DNA of 64,000 bases, taken from contig NZ_PNXQ01000016.1 of assembly GCF_005217525.1 (NCBI RefSeq), positions 1-64,000 on the forward strand, read 5' to 3'. Below, piece after piece: positions 35,241 to 44,868 of the stretch (its first letter is position 1; each line of letters begins with the position of its first letter). The notes beneath the pieces are model-generated. The model was given only the letters and a program-made list of their open reading frames with translations. It made no database searches and had not been told where the DNA came from. Source of the stretch: Paenibacillus terrae (GTDB taxonomy: Bacteria; Bacillota; Bacilli; Paenibacillales; Paenibacillaceae). Made by a program: the position numbers and the translations under genes.

Positions 35241-36710
35241 ATGAAAATACGGGCTGTGTCCGAGCAATGGAAGGTCGTCATCACGGTGATGCTCGGCACC
35301 TTTACGGTTTTGCTGAATAACAGTTCGCTGAACCCGGCGATTCCGTCCTTCATTAAAGTATTTCATACGAACGCTGCTGCGGCGAGCTGGCTCATCACTA
35401 TTTTTCTGATCACGATGGGGATGACGATGCCTTTAACGGGATATCTGGCAGATCGCTTTGGCAAAAAGAAAGTATACCTGAGCGGACTTGCGCTCTTTGT
35501 CACAGGTTCCTTGCTCGGCTCGTTATCGTGGGGGCTTACCGCCGTCATCCTCTGTCGGGGACTGCAAGGGATGGCAGGCGGGCTGATGATTCCGTTATCG
35601 CTGGCGCTGATTTTTGAAGCCTTTCCCAAGGAGGAGCGAGGCAAGGTGACAGGAATCTGGGGGATTGCGATTATGGCGGCTCCGATGCTCGGGCCTACGG
35701 TGGGAGGAATCGTGCTGTCTCTAAGTAGCTGGCAGGTGCTTTTCCTCATAAATGTGCCAACCGGACTGCTGGGCTTGCTGCTGGGGTTACGTTATTTAAC
35801 AGCCGCACATAGCAATCCGTCGCGCACCTTTGACAGCAGCGGATTTATAACGGTTACGTTGGGTGTGGGATTCATTCTGTTTGCGCTGGGCAGGACAACG
35901 ACAGTTGCGGATCTGATTGCCCCGCTGCCTATTCTGCTGTTCCTTGCAGGAGCGGTTTTGCTGGTTCTGTTCGTGCGAATGGAGCTGGTGAAGGAGCAGC
36001 CGCTGCTGAATGTACACATTTTCAGAATACCGACCTACAGCTTGAGCGTTATCGTGGCGAGTGTACAGGCGATTGCGATGTTCGGCAGCATTTTTCTGGT
36101 TCCGATGCTGGTTCAACATGTGTATGGCTATGACGCCATGATGACAGGACTTGTGTTTTTGCCTTCCGCTATATGTACAGGGTGGTTCGTCACGATAGCG
36201 GGCAAGCAATTAGATCGCAAGGGGCCAAAAGGAATGATCAGCACGGGACTTATCATCACCTGTGCCACTACGGCGATGCTCGGTATGCTCCAGATGAATT
36301 CACCGCTGTGGATGATTTTCGTTCTCATGATGCTGAGGGGGATTGGGCTGGGTCTGTCGAATATGCCTGCCACAACGGCCGGGCTGAATGCGATTCCCGA
36401 CGAGCTGGTAGCCCAAGGCTCAGCAATGAATAATGTGATGCGAAGACTGACCTCTTCGCTTGGAATGGTTGTGATTTCGGTTTATTTTGAAGTTCGCAAG
36501 GCTCAGCTTCTGGTGGGGGGCTATTCGCTGGAAACGGGAACGCTGCAAGCGATCAGGGAGGGCTTTATCGGGTTGAGTATATTGATTTTACTCACGATTC
36601 CCACTGCTTTTTTCCTGAAGACCCCTGATTTCCTTCGCAACAAAGGAGCGCGGCGTACATCCAGAGATACCCAGGAAGCGAAAGCATCTGCGGCTGCACC
36701 TAAGGTTTGA
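35241..36710 (+). CDS. MFS transporter, probable siderophore exporter
   Basis: A 489-aa DHA2-type 14-TM exporter starting 12 nt after the aminotransferase. Motif A is GYLADRFGKKKVYLSG and motif C is APMLGPTVGGIV. It corresponds in position to YhcA of achromobactin and SbnD of staphyloferrin B clusters. It probably exports the finished siderophore. Confidence 0.85.
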   Translation: MKIRAVSEQWKVVITVMLGTFTVLLNNSSLNPAIPSFIKVFHTNAAAASWLITIFLITMGMTMPLTGYLADRFGKKKVYLSGLALFVTGSLLGSLSWGLTAVILCRGLQGMAGGLMIPLSLALIFEAFPKEERGKVTGIWGIAIMAAPMLGPTVGGIVLSLSSWQVLFLINVPTGLLGLLLGLRYLTAAHSNPSRTFDSSGFITVTLGVGFILFALGRTTTVADLIAPLPILLFLAGAVLLVLFVRMELVKEQPLLNVHIFRIPTYSLSVIVASVQAIAMFGSIFLVPMLVQHVYGYDAMMTGLVFLPSAICTGWFVTIAGKQLDRKGPKGMISTGLIITCATTAMLGMLQMNSPLWMIFVLMMLRGIGLGLSNMPATTAGLNAIPDELVAQGSAMNNVMRRLTSSLGMVVISVYFEVRKAQLLVGGYSLETGTLQAIREGFIGLSILILLTIPTAFFLKTPDFLRNKGARRTSRDTQEAKASAAAPKV

Positions 36711-36735
36711 ACAGGAAGGGAGAGAAAGAGTATAC

Positions 36736-38697
36736 ATGCTGACACAATCAACGGAGGTTTCCACGATCGCTGGAGAGCTGTCCAAAAGCAAGAGCTGGGC
36801 GGAGCAAGCGACACTACGGGCTTTGGTCAACAGCTATCTGCGGGAAATGCAACAATTTGACCCGAGAATGAATACGAAAGCACCGGAAATAAGGGTGACT
36901 CTGCCCCAAGTCGGGCTGCAAATCATGGGAACTCTACACCACTTCTCTGCAACCGGGCAACATGTGTATGGGAGTGCTTGGTACGAGGTAGAAGAAGGTG
37001 GGATGCACAGGCCGCTGGAGATGGATGGAGTTATACAAAGGCTGCTGGACGAGATGAGCTATCACGCTACGCCCGAGCAACGGGAAGCAGAGCAGCAAAA
37101 GATGAAGCAGCGTATTCGTAACAGTATACACAAAATGACGCTCTTTATGGATCACCATATTAAGACCATAGGCGAGAGCAAGCTACACTCTTTCTCTGGT
37201 ACAGAAGCCCACCTGACGTATGTACGTTCGGAGCAGTCTTTGCTGATCGGGCACCCTTTTCATCCTTTTCCGAAAAGCACGGAGGGCTTTGCTGATGATG
37301 AGCTTCTATTATACAGTCCCGAGATGGGCGCGGCGTTTCCGCTGTATTATTTCGCGGTTCATGAGGATAACGTGCAGGAGGAATGGATTGGTGAAGAGTA
37401 TCGCAGGGATGCCATTGACCCATCTGTGCGGCTCCATGCTCGGCGTCAATGGGGAGAGGAGCTGGCACGATATCGCATTTTGCCCATGCATCCATGGCAG
37501 GCCGAGCAGGTGTTGCGTCAATCCTGCATTCAAGGTTTGATACGTCAGCGGGTGTTGATTCCTTTGGGTGCGCTAGGTCCTGTCATTTATCCGACTTCTT
37601 CGATACGAACAGTATGGGATTTAAAAACCGGAAACGGCTATAAGCTGCCGCTGCATGTGCGGATTACCAATCTGGTGCGTGACAATACACAGGAGCAGGC
37701 TCGGCGTACATTGGATGCTGCGAAGGTCATTCACGAGCTTTCAGCCAGCTGGTCGTCTCATATCCAATCCGAGTCCTTCAAGGTGCTGACAGAAACGGGA
37801 TACAGCCGCGTATGCTTCCAGGCGAATGAGGAAGCGAAACGCACAGAGAGTCCTGAGTTTACTAAGGATGCAGGGCTTTCACAGGTCACCACGAGTGATG
37901 CAAAGTATGACGCAGGACATGAGTATAGCCCGGCGGCAACAGAACGAGGAACAGCGACGGCTCAAGAGCTGGAGCAGCTTTCTGACCAGTTTACGGTTCT
38001 TTATCGTCCCATGGATTTGAACCCTGAATCCACCTATGTACTGGCTTCCTTGCTGGAGCCGTTGCCGGGTGAACAGGAGCCGCGGCTTATTGGAGTAATT
38101 CGGGACAATTACCCGGGCAAAAATGGAAATCGGCCTGACCTGTTAGCTTGGCTGGAACGGTATCTGCACATATCCATGGTGCCCATGCTGCGTTTGCTTG
38201 CGGTGAAGGGTATCGCCTTCGAGGCCCATGTACAAAATTCGCTTCTGTCCCTACAGGATGGATGGCCGGACTGCTACTATGTACGGGATTTGGAGGGCGT
38301 AAGTATTGTGCGTGAACAGGCCGAGGCAGTCGGGTGGGTCGGTTCACTGATTGCTGAGGATAGCCCTGTATTGTACGGTGCAGAAGAGCCGTGGATGCGA
38401 ACCCGTTATTATTTCTTTGTTAACCATTTGGGGGCATTGATTCATGCCCTTGCGGTTCATGAGCAACACAGTGAGCAGGAGCACTGGAGGGTGGTTCGCA
38501 AGGTGCTGGAGCAATTACGGAAACAAGATGCTGGTTCTTGCCCCCGTCTAGCCGCCTATATCCAGGATTTATTGACCGCACCTACGCTGCCTGCCAAAGC
38601 CAATTTTACAAGCTGTTTTCAGTCCAGAGGGGATACGCCGTCGTTTATCCTGATCCCTAATCCAATTCATTTTCGTGAGGTGACTTCATGTCTGTAA
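36736..38697 (+). CDS. IucA/IucC siderophore synthetase, type A-like
   Basis: A 653-aa NRPS-independent siderophore synthetase. ATP/substrate motifs: GHPFHPFPKSTEGF, MHPWQAEQV, TSSIRTVWD and FEAHVQNSLL. The GHPxHPxPK form is seen in type A enzymes such as AcsD and AsbA, which activate citrate as an adenylate and join an amine or alcohol. A polar, low-complexity insert of about 50 residues (about 365-415) separates two core segments. It probably performs the first citrate condensation. It overlaps the next synthetase by 10 nt. Confidence 0.88.
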   Translation: MLTQSTEVSTIAGELSKSKSWAEQATLRALVNSYLREMQQFDPRMNTKAPEIRVTLPQVGLQIMGTLHHFSATGQHVYGSAWYEVEEGGMHRPLEMDGVIQRLLDEMSYHATPEQREAEQQKMKQRIRNSIHKMTLFMDHHIKTIGESKLHSFSGTEAHLTYVRSEQSLLIGHPFHPFPKSTEGFADDELLLYSPEMGAAFPLYYFAVHEDNVQEEWIGEEYRRDAIDPSVRLHARRQWGEELARYRILPMHPWQAEQVLRQSCIQGLIRQRVLIPLGALGPVIYPTSSIRTVWDLKTGNGYKLPLHVRITNLVRDNTQEQARRTLDAAKVIHELSASWSSHIQSESFKVLTETGYSRVCFQANEEAKRTESPEFTKDAGLSQVTTSDAKYDAGHEYSPAATERGTATAQELEQLSDQFTVLYRPMDLNPESTYVLASLLEPLPGEQEPRLIGVIRDNYPGKNGNRPDLLAWLERYLHISMVPMLRLLAVKGIAFEAHVQNSLLSLQDGWPDCYYVRDLEGVSIVREQAEAVGWVGSLIAEDSPVLYGAEEPWMRTRYYFFVNHLGALIHALAVHEQHSEQEHWRVVRKVLEQLRKQDAGSCPRLAAYIQDLLTAPTLPAKANFTSCFQSRGDTPSFILIPNPIHFREVTSCL

Positions 38698-40577
38698 CCA
38701 ACATTTCGGATCATATTTTCTCCACAAGCAATCTTTCTACAGCTCCCGCCAGCAACGCTTCGACGACTCAACGCTTCATTCAGGCGCTCCGCTCGGATAC
38801 CTTTACACAGGTCGAGCAGCGTATCATCCGTCAACTGATTCAGGCATTGCTATATGAAGAAATTTTGCCTTATGACACGTACAGCGATTCCGTGGATAGC
38901 GGTGATCCACATTTTATACTGTCCGGCAAGGACCTTACAGGTCGCCCCGTCCAATACCGTTCTGTCGGGAAATGGATGCACAGCTTTGGGCGCATTCGGC
39001 TGGTTCCTGTTCCGGTCATTCGAGTTGGGACAGACGGAAGCGAAACGACAGCCATGCTGGCGGATTTTGCAAATGAGGTCCTCAGTGCCGCACAGCAGGG
39101 TGAACGGCTTCAGCGCTTTATCGAGGAATTGGAGCAGACCTTGCTAAAGGATGTACAGGCGCAAAGCTCTTTCACCGCGCCATTTCTGACGGATGACCAG
39201 CGTCGATATGATGAGCTGGAAGGCAATTTGGGGGATGGACATCCCTACCATCCATGTTACAAATCCAGAATCGGATTTACGCTGGCAGATAATGAGCTGT
39301 ATGGTCCCGAGTTCAAGCAGCCTCTCCGTCCTGTTTGGTTGGCTATCGCTAAAAGCCATAGCCGGGCGGGGCAGTCGCAGGCAATTGAGTATGAAGCATT
39401 TATTCGCCAGGAGCTGGGAGAAGGTGAAGTTGCGCGCTTCCAAGCCTTGTTAACCAGCTACGGTCAGCAACCGGAGACCTATCGCTTCATGCCTGTCCAC
39501 CCGTGGCAATGGCAGCAGGTCATTTTGCCACGGTTTCATCAAGAGCTGACGGATCAGCGGATCGTATGGCTCGGTGAAGCGAGCGATGTGTATCAGGCGC
39601 AGCAGTCGATCCGCACATGGTCCAACCGGACCACACCGGAGCGCTCGTATGTGAAGCTGTCGCTCAGCATTACGAACACCTCCACCAGCCGGATCATGGC
39701 TGGACATACGGTGCTGAACGGAGCGCTGATCACGGACTGGCTGCATGGGTTGCTAGAGCACGATGAATATGCCGCTCAGCAGGGGTTCTTTGTTTTACGT
39801 GAGATTTTGGGTATCACGTATGACTATGAGCAGCTTCCCGAATACCGTCAGGCGAAAACCTACGGCTCACTGGGGACGGTTTGGCGGGAAAGCATCCATG
39901 GCTATTTGCAGTCGGATGAGGATGCGATTCCTTTTAACGGACTATGCTATGTGCAAAAAAACGGGGTGCCCTTCATAGATCCGTGGATACAGCAATTCGG
40001 TGTAGAGGAATGGACCCGGCGTGTGCTGGAGGCCACAATATCGCCGATTATTCATATGCTGTATGCGCATGGGATTGGTATGGAATCCCACGGTCAGAAT
40101 ATCATTTTGATCCACCGGAACGGGCAACCGACACGGGTGGCGCTTAAGGATTTTCATGATGGTGTGCGGTTTTCCGTGAAGCATCTGACAGAGCCGGAGA
40201 AATGCCCCGATCTTCATCCTGAGCCGTCAAGTCATGCCCGGATTAACCGCAATTCGTTTATTAAAACGAGCAACCCGGACGATGTACGCGACTTTTCCTA
40301 CGATGCTTTTTTCTTTATTGCTGCCGCCGAGCTGGCGATGTTCCTGGCTGAACAATATCAGTTGGATGAGCAGCGCTTTTGGAAAATGTCCGCACAGGTC
40401 ATTCATGATTATCAGCGCCAGCATCCTCAGCATGAGGAGCGATTCCGTCTGTTTGATTTGTTTGCCCCGACCGTACAGATTGAAGAATTGATGAAACGGC
40501 GGCTGCTTGGGGATGAGGACCTTCATTTCAAACCGGGAATGAACCCGCTATATGCGTATCGGGAGCCGACATGCTGA
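38688..40577 (+). CDS. IucA/IucC siderophore synthetase, AsbB/type C-like
   Basis: A 629-aa synthetase. Motifs: GHPYHPCYKSRIGF, PVHPWQWQQVI, QQSIRTWSN, GMESHGQNIILIH and LKDFHDGVRF. These closely resemble AsbB and IucC-type enzymes that act on a monosubstituted citrate. It probably adds the second amine (for example diaminobutyrate) to the intermediate. Translation is coupled on both sides: a 10-nt overlap upstream and a 7-nt overlap downstream. Confidence 0.88.
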   Translation: MSVTNISDHIFSTSNLSTAPASNASTTQRFIQALRSDTFTQVEQRIIRQLIQALLYEEILPYDTYSDSVDSGDPHFILSGKDLTGRPVQYRSVGKWMHSFGRIRLVPVPVIRVGTDGSETTAMLADFANEVLSAAQQGERLQRFIEELEQTLLKDVQAQSSFTAPFLTDDQRRYDELEGNLGDGHPYHPCYKSRIGFTLADNELYGPEFKQPLRPVWLAIAKSHSRAGQSQAIEYEAFIRQELGEGEVARFQALLTSYGQQPETYRFMPVHPWQWQQVILPRFHQELTDQRIVWLGEASDVYQAQQSIRTWSNRTTPERSYVKLSLSITNTSTSRIMAGHTVLNGALITDWLHGLLEHDEYAAQQGFFVLREILGITYDYEQLPEYRQAKTYGSLGTVWRESIHGYLQSDEDAIPFNGLCYVQKNGVPFIDPWIQQFGVEEWTRRVLEATISPIIHMLYAHGIGMESHGQNIILIHRNGQPTRVALKDFHDGVRFSVKHLTEPEKCPDLHPEPSSHARINRNSFIKTSNPDDVRDFSYDAFFFIAAAELAMFLAEQYQLDEQRFWKMSAQVIHDYQRQHPQHEERFRLFDLFAPTVQIEELMKRRLLGDEDLHFKPGMNPLYAYREPTC

Positions 40578-41332
40578 CTGTAAATCGGCTTCAGGAGAAG
40601 CTGCGGAAAGGTCAGGAGGTATTTGGCCTCATCGCTTCCATCCCAACGGCGCTTACGGTCGAGATGATCGGACATGCCGGATATGATTTTGTGATCATTG
40701 ACATGGAGCATGTCATGGTCAATCCCGAGACGGTGGAGCATATGATCCGTGCTGCGGAAGCTGCACAAATCACGCCCTTGGTGCGTGTGCCAGAGGTCAA
40801 TGCCAAGGAAATACTGCGTGTGCTGGATAGCGGAGCACAGGGAATTGTCGTTCCGCATGTGGAGAGCAGGGAGCAGATGGAGATGCTGGTGCAGGCTGCA
40901 AAATATAGCCCGGAGGGCAAACGAAGCCTGAACAGCGGCAGGCCTGCCGCATTTGGCAAAGGAAGTCTGGTGGACTATATGAAGCAGGCCAATGATCAGA
41001 TCATGCTGGTGCCGATGATTGAGAGCGGATTGGGTGTGGAACGCATCACCGATATTTTGTCTGTATCGGGTATGGGCATGGTGCTGGAGGGAGCAGCGGA
41101 TTTGTCCCAATCGTACGGGGTGCCGTGGCAGACCGATGCAACGATTGTGCAGGAAGGGCTACAGCGCGTCTTTGAAGCTTCACGGCAAGCAGGTATTCCG
41201 TACTGTGCCATTCCGCGTAGGGACGGTGAATACGGCGCACGGGCAGGACAAGGGGTTCATGCCTTCGTGCTGGGTGATGAGCGGGGAATTGCTTTTCGCG
41301 CCTTGCAAAAAAGAAGGTCTGACCTACAGTAG
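40571..41332 (+). CDS. HpcH/HpaI aldolase-family citrate synthase (SbnG/AcsB-like)
   Basis: A 253-aa TIM-barrel protein of the HpcH/HpaI family. Typical: DFVIIDMEHVMVNPETVEHMI, PLVRVPEVN, DSGAQGIVVPHVES and PMIESGLGVE. In siderophore clusters this family (SbnG, AcsB) makes citrate from oxaloacetate and acetyl-CoA, independent of the TCA cycle citrate synthase. It overlaps the preceding synthetase by 7 nt and is followed 24 nt later by the decarboxylase. It should supply citrate for the siderophore. Confidence 0.85.
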   Translation: MLTVNRLQEKLRKGQEVFGLIASIPTALTVEMIGHAGYDFVIIDMEHVMVNPETVEHMIRAAEAAQITPLVRVPEVNAKEILRVLDSGAQGIVVPHVESREQMEMLVQAAKYSPEGKRSLNSGRPAAFGKGSLVDYMKQANDQIMLVPMIESGLGVERITDILSVSGMGMVLEGAADLSQSYGVPWQTDATIVQEGLQRVFEASRQAGIPYCAIPRRDGEYGARAGQGVHAFVLGDERGIAFRALQKRRSDLQ

Positions 41333-41356
41333 CTCTCAACATAAAGGAGGAAGAAC

Positions 41357-42589
41357 ATGAGTCAGCTTGTTACAGCATTATCGGGAGGGCAGATCGTTCC
41401 GTATCTGAAAAAGCTTATCCAGCAAACACGGGAGCGAGAGCAGCAGCCGGTATGCGCATATATATATGACCTGGGCGCACTGAGAGAACGGGCACAACGT
41501 TGTGTGAGCAGCTTGCCCGACGATTGCAGTTTGTTTTACGCGGTCAAAGCTAATCCCGATCCTCATTTGATTGCTAGCCTGCTTCCCATCGTAAAGGGCT
41601 TTGAAGCTGCATCTATTGGAGAGATTCGGACCATTCGTGAAGTGTCAGCCGACGTGCCGATTATTTTTGGAGGTCCGGGGAAAAAGGACGCCGAAATTGA
41701 GGAAGCGTTGGAGCGGAAGGTGATGCTGATTCATGCTGAAAGTCTGCATGAGTTGCAGCGTATCGGCTGGATTGCGGAACGCAGGCAACAGCATGTATCT
41801 ATTTTGCTGCGCATTAATTTACGGCGTACCTTGCCGGAGGCGAGCATTACGATGTCCGGTCGTCCCACTCAGTTTGGTATCGACGAAATTCAGGTGCCGG
41901 AAGCGATCCGACTGGTCCAAAGCCTGCCGTATGTACAATTGGAGGGCTTCCATATGCACTCTCTGTCCAATAATCTGGATGCCCGGCTGCATGCTCGCAT
42001 GGTCGCTACGTATTTGCAGTGTGTGCAGGGCTGGATTCAGGAGCATGAGCTATCTATCCGCTATCTGAACGCGGGCGGTGGCTTCGGCATTTCGTATACC
42101 GATCTGGAGCGCAGGTTTGAATGGGATGATTTCATGGAAGAATTGCATCAAGTGTGGGAGGAATACCGTATTCCAGGCATCCAGCTCATTTTTGAATCCG
42201 GGCGCTATATGGTGGCACACTGCGGGTATTATGCGGCAGAAGTGATCGACCTCAAAACGAATCATGACCAGCATTATGCCATTATTCGTGGGGGAACCCA
42301 TCATTTTCGATTGCCAGTGTCATGGCAGCATAATCAGCCGTTTGAGGTGGTTGCTGTTGACGATTGGCGTTATCCTTTTCCGCGAACAGAGCGGCGACAA
42401 ACAGCGGTGACCATCGCGGGTGAGCTTTGTACTCCCAAGGATGTACTTGCGTATGAAGTGTATGTGGAGCATTTGCGGATTGGCGATGTTCTGCTGTTCC
42501 ATATTGCGGGAGCCTATGGCTGGACGATTTCCCATCATGACTTTCTCAGTCATCCACATCCACATTTTTACTATATAAACCAAAATTGA
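41357..42589 (+). CDS. PLP fold-III decarboxylase (SbnH/AcsE-like)
   Basis: A 410-aa alanine-racemase-fold decarboxylase with AAAGGAGG upstream. The PLP lysine is Lys64 in FYAVKANPDPH. Other family marks are EGFHMHSLSNN, LNAGGGFGISY and FESGRYMVAHCGYY. Relatives SbnH and AcsE decarboxylate a citryl-amino acid intermediate (citryl-diaminopropionate or citryl-serine). Here it probably removes CO2 from the product of the type A synthetase. It is not a lysA copy for lysine synthesis, given the context. Confidence 0.86.
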   Translation: MSQLVTALSGGQIVPYLKKLIQQTREREQQPVCAYIYDLGALRERAQRCVSSLPDDCSLFYAVKANPDPHLIASLLPIVKGFEAASIGEIRTIREVSADVPIIFGGPGKKDAEIEEALERKVMLIHAESLHELQRIGWIAERRQQHVSILLRINLRRTLPEASITMSGRPTQFGIDEIQVPEAIRLVQSLPYVQLEGFHMHSLSNNLDARLHARMVATYLQCVQGWIQEHELSIRYLNAGGGFGISYTDLERRFEWDDFMEELHQVWEEYRIPGIQLIFESGRYMVAHCGYYAAEVIDLKTNHDQHYAIIRGGTHHFRLPVSWQHNQPFEVVAVDDWRYPFPRTERRQTAVTIAGELCTPKDVLAYEVYVEHLRIGDVLLFHIAGAYGWTISHHDFLSHPHPHFYYINQN

Positions 42590-42640
42590 GAGTGATCTAT
42601 AGCGCTACTACGCAAACAGAAAGTTCTTCCCATCGCCCCG

Positions 42641-42654
42641 CCCCCGGATTTCTA
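42641..42654 (+). repeat. Fragment of the dispersed hairpin repeat
   Basis: CCCCCGGATTTCTA resembles the central arm of the repeat copies at 59351 and 63194. It lies in the 133-nt gap inside the siderophore operon. Confidence 0.35.
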
Positions 42655-42722
42655 AAATAAAGCCTATGATCAGGGTCGAAATCAGTCAAAGCAGCACTAA
42701 CATGAAGGAGGAATGAATCCAT

Positions 42723-44762
42723 ATGAAGTACACAACAAGCACGACCCCGGTGCTTTCGTCCGAAGAAACAACGCTTTTGCAGAAGAAAAAGCAGGCTGAA
42801 AACCATGTCATGCAGGATCTCATCAATACATTGCTGGCAGAAGGATTTTGGGAGCATGCCGATGTTGAACTGTTGTCTATGCCGCAATGGCAAAGCTACT
42901 ATACTACCGTCCATCCCGAATTAGGCGAGCTATTTTCTTTTGCCGATCCTGAAGCAATTGCGGATGCAAAAGGGGAAATCTCTCCCAACGGCCGTTCTAT
43001 AAGCCTTTACCGCTGGTGGGTGGATCGGGAGCAGCAGCACAGTCTCATTTTTCCCGTACAAGCTGCGGTGGTTCAACCCCATCGCTATCTACAGTCGAAT
43101 GGCGTGTATGAAATTCGGCGGTGGCCAGAGGGTGGCGGGTTTGATGCAGTATTGCTTCACCCCGTAACGCTGATGCAGCGTGTGATTGAGGGATGCCTGG
43201 ATGAAGAATACCGCCAACAGGAGGGAGTGGGACGGTTTGTCCAGCTACTGGAGCAAACCATTGAACAGACTACATGGTCGCTGGATAGCGGACTGACGGA
43301 TGAAAGTATACTGGAGAAATCGCCCTCAGAGGCTTTTCAACGATTGGAACAGTATTCTTCGCTGCGTGATCGTCCGTTTCACCCCGCATCCAAGGCCAAA
43401 ACGGGCTTGAACGAGGAGGACTATCGCAAATATATCGCTGAATTTGGGCAAGCCATCACGTTGAACTGGGTGGCGCTCCGAAAGGATGCGGTGATGACCG
43501 GAGTGGGAATCGCAGAAGGGCCTCATTTTACGGACACAGAAGCAGTAGCAGCAGTAGTCGAATCGGTTACACAGCGTCCATACGATGGGCAGCAGCCGGG
43601 TGACCTTCTTCTGTCCAGTTCCGAGCGTCAGCTAGTAGAGCAGGAGATGCAGGAACGCGGATTTGCTGCGGATTATATTGCAATCCCCGTTCATCCGTGG
43701 CAGCTCACGTATATGCTGCCCCAGCATTTGCATACCGAGCAGGCGGACAAAGTATGGATTCCACTGGAAGTGAAGGCCGGAGCTTTTCAGGCAACCTCGT
43801 CTGTGCGCTCCCTGTCTCCCAAGGATGGCGGGCCAAATTATGTCAAGCTGCCGCTGGGCGTGTTTTCATTGGGGGCATCCCGCTATCTCCCTGCGGTAAA
43901 GCTGATTAACGGAGATCGTGGACAAGCCATGTTGCAGCAGGCCAAGACCCGTGACCCGCAGCTTCAGGAACGCTTATTTTTATGCGATGAAGGCTCCTGG
44001 TGGGCCTATATGCCGGAAAATGGCAGCCTGTATGATGATCCACCCCGGCACCTGGCAGCGATGGCGCGGATTTATCCGCATGAATTGATCCATGATCCTG
44101 CTGTTTGCCTGATTCCCATGTCTGCGTTGGCCGCAGGCCAGCATCATTTTTTCCGGGAATGGGCCACTGAGCGCGGACTTCCAGACACGGCAGAATCGGT
44201 AAAACAACTGTTCGGTGAAGTGTGCTCGACATTTTTTGAAATCATGCTGCGCCTGTATCGGATCGGGCTTATGCCTGAAATCCATGGACAAAACTGTGTA
44301 CTGGTCTGGAAAAATGGCAGGATCGAGCACATTTTGCTGCGTGACCATGACTCGGTGCGTCTGCATCTGCCCTGGCTGACAGAGCAGGGGATTGCCGATC
44401 CTGAATACCAAATCCGACCCGGCTATTCCAACAGCCTATATAATGAAACACCGAAGAAATTGCTGTTCTACCTGCAAACCCTTGGCATTCAAGTCAATCT
44501 GTACGCCATTATAGATACTCTTAGCAATGTTTATGGAATAGATGAGTCCACTTTGTGGTCTGTACTAAAGCATCAATTGGAAGAAGCGATCCAACGTGTG
44601 CCCTTCAAGGCTGACGTTCGTCAGGAAATCGAGCATATTTTATTTGAAAAGCCGGATTGGCCGCTCAAGCTGCTGGTTAAACCTTTACTGGAGCAGTCCG
44701 GGGTACCCGGCAGCATGCCATCTGGTCAAAGCCGCATACAGAACCCGTTTCATCATTTATAA
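42723..44762 (+). CDS. IucA/IucC siderophore synthetase, type B-like
   Basis: A 679-aa synthetase with AAGGAGG upstream. Motifs: DRPFHPASKAKTG, PVHPWQLTYML, TSSVRSLSP, MPEIHGQNCVLVW and RDHDSVRL. The pattern, with Ser-Lys after HPA and no GHP, differs from the other two and resembles AcsC/SbnC-type enzymes that add 2-oxoglutarate. This makes a set of three, as in achromobactin and staphyloferrin B clusters. It is the last biosynthetic gene. The frame of the downstream regulator begins inside its end, but the true regulator start is later. Confidence 0.86.
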   Translation: MKYTTSTTPVLSSEETTLLQKKKQAENHVMQDLINTLLAEGFWEHADVELLSMPQWQSYYTTVHPELGELFSFADPEAIADAKGEISPNGRSISLYRWWVDREQQHSLIFPVQAAVVQPHRYLQSNGVYEIRRWPEGGGFDAVLLHPVTLMQRVIEGCLDEEYRQQEGVGRFVQLLEQTIEQTTWSLDSGLTDESILEKSPSEAFQRLEQYSSLRDRPFHPASKAKTGLNEEDYRKYIAEFGQAITLNWVALRKDAVMTGVGIAEGPHFTDTEAVAAVVESVTQRPYDGQQPGDLLLSSSERQLVEQEMQERGFAADYIAIPVHPWQLTYMLPQHLHTEQADKVWIPLEVKAGAFQATSSVRSLSPKDGGPNYVKLPLGVFSLGASRYLPAVKLINGDRGQAMLQQAKTRDPQLQERLFLCDEGSWWAYMPENGSLYDDPPRHLAAMARIYPHELIHDPAVCLIPMSALAAGQHHFFREWATERGLPDTAESVKQLFGEVCSTFFEIMLRLYRIGLMPEIHGQNCVLVWKNGRIEHILLRDHDSVRLHLPWLTEQGIADPEYQIRPGYSNSLYNETPKKLLFYLQTLGIQVNLYAIIDTLSNVYGIDESTLWSVLKHQLEEAIQRVPFKADVRQEIEHILFEKPDWPLKLLVKPLLEQSGVPGSMPSGQSRIQNPFHHL

Positions 44763-44781
44763 GCTTGAGCGCAATTCCATT

Positions 44782-44846
44782 TTGCAAAATCCGACCCAGT
44801 CTATATATAATGAAATGAGTTCTCACATAAATGAGAATAATTATCG
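44782..44846 (+). promoter_or_regulatory. Promoter and Fur box of the siderophore regulator
   Basis: TTGCAA (44782-44787), 18 nt, TATAAT (44806-44811). The Fur box TGAGAATAATTATCG at 44832-44846 differs from the consensus at two positions and lies about 15 nt after the start site. Confidence 0.85.
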
Positions 44847-44868
44847 ATATATAGAAGGGCTGGGAGCC

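Noticed and set aside
41357-42589. Diaminopimelate decarboxylase for lysine synthesis
   Set aside because: Same fold, but it lies inside the siderophore operon and resembles SbnH/AcsE more by context and length.
33855-44762. Staphyloferrin B cluster
   Set aside because: Three synthetases, SbnG-like and SbnH-like genes fit, but SbnA and SbnB are absent and a diaminobutyrate aminotransferase is present, which fits achromobactin better.
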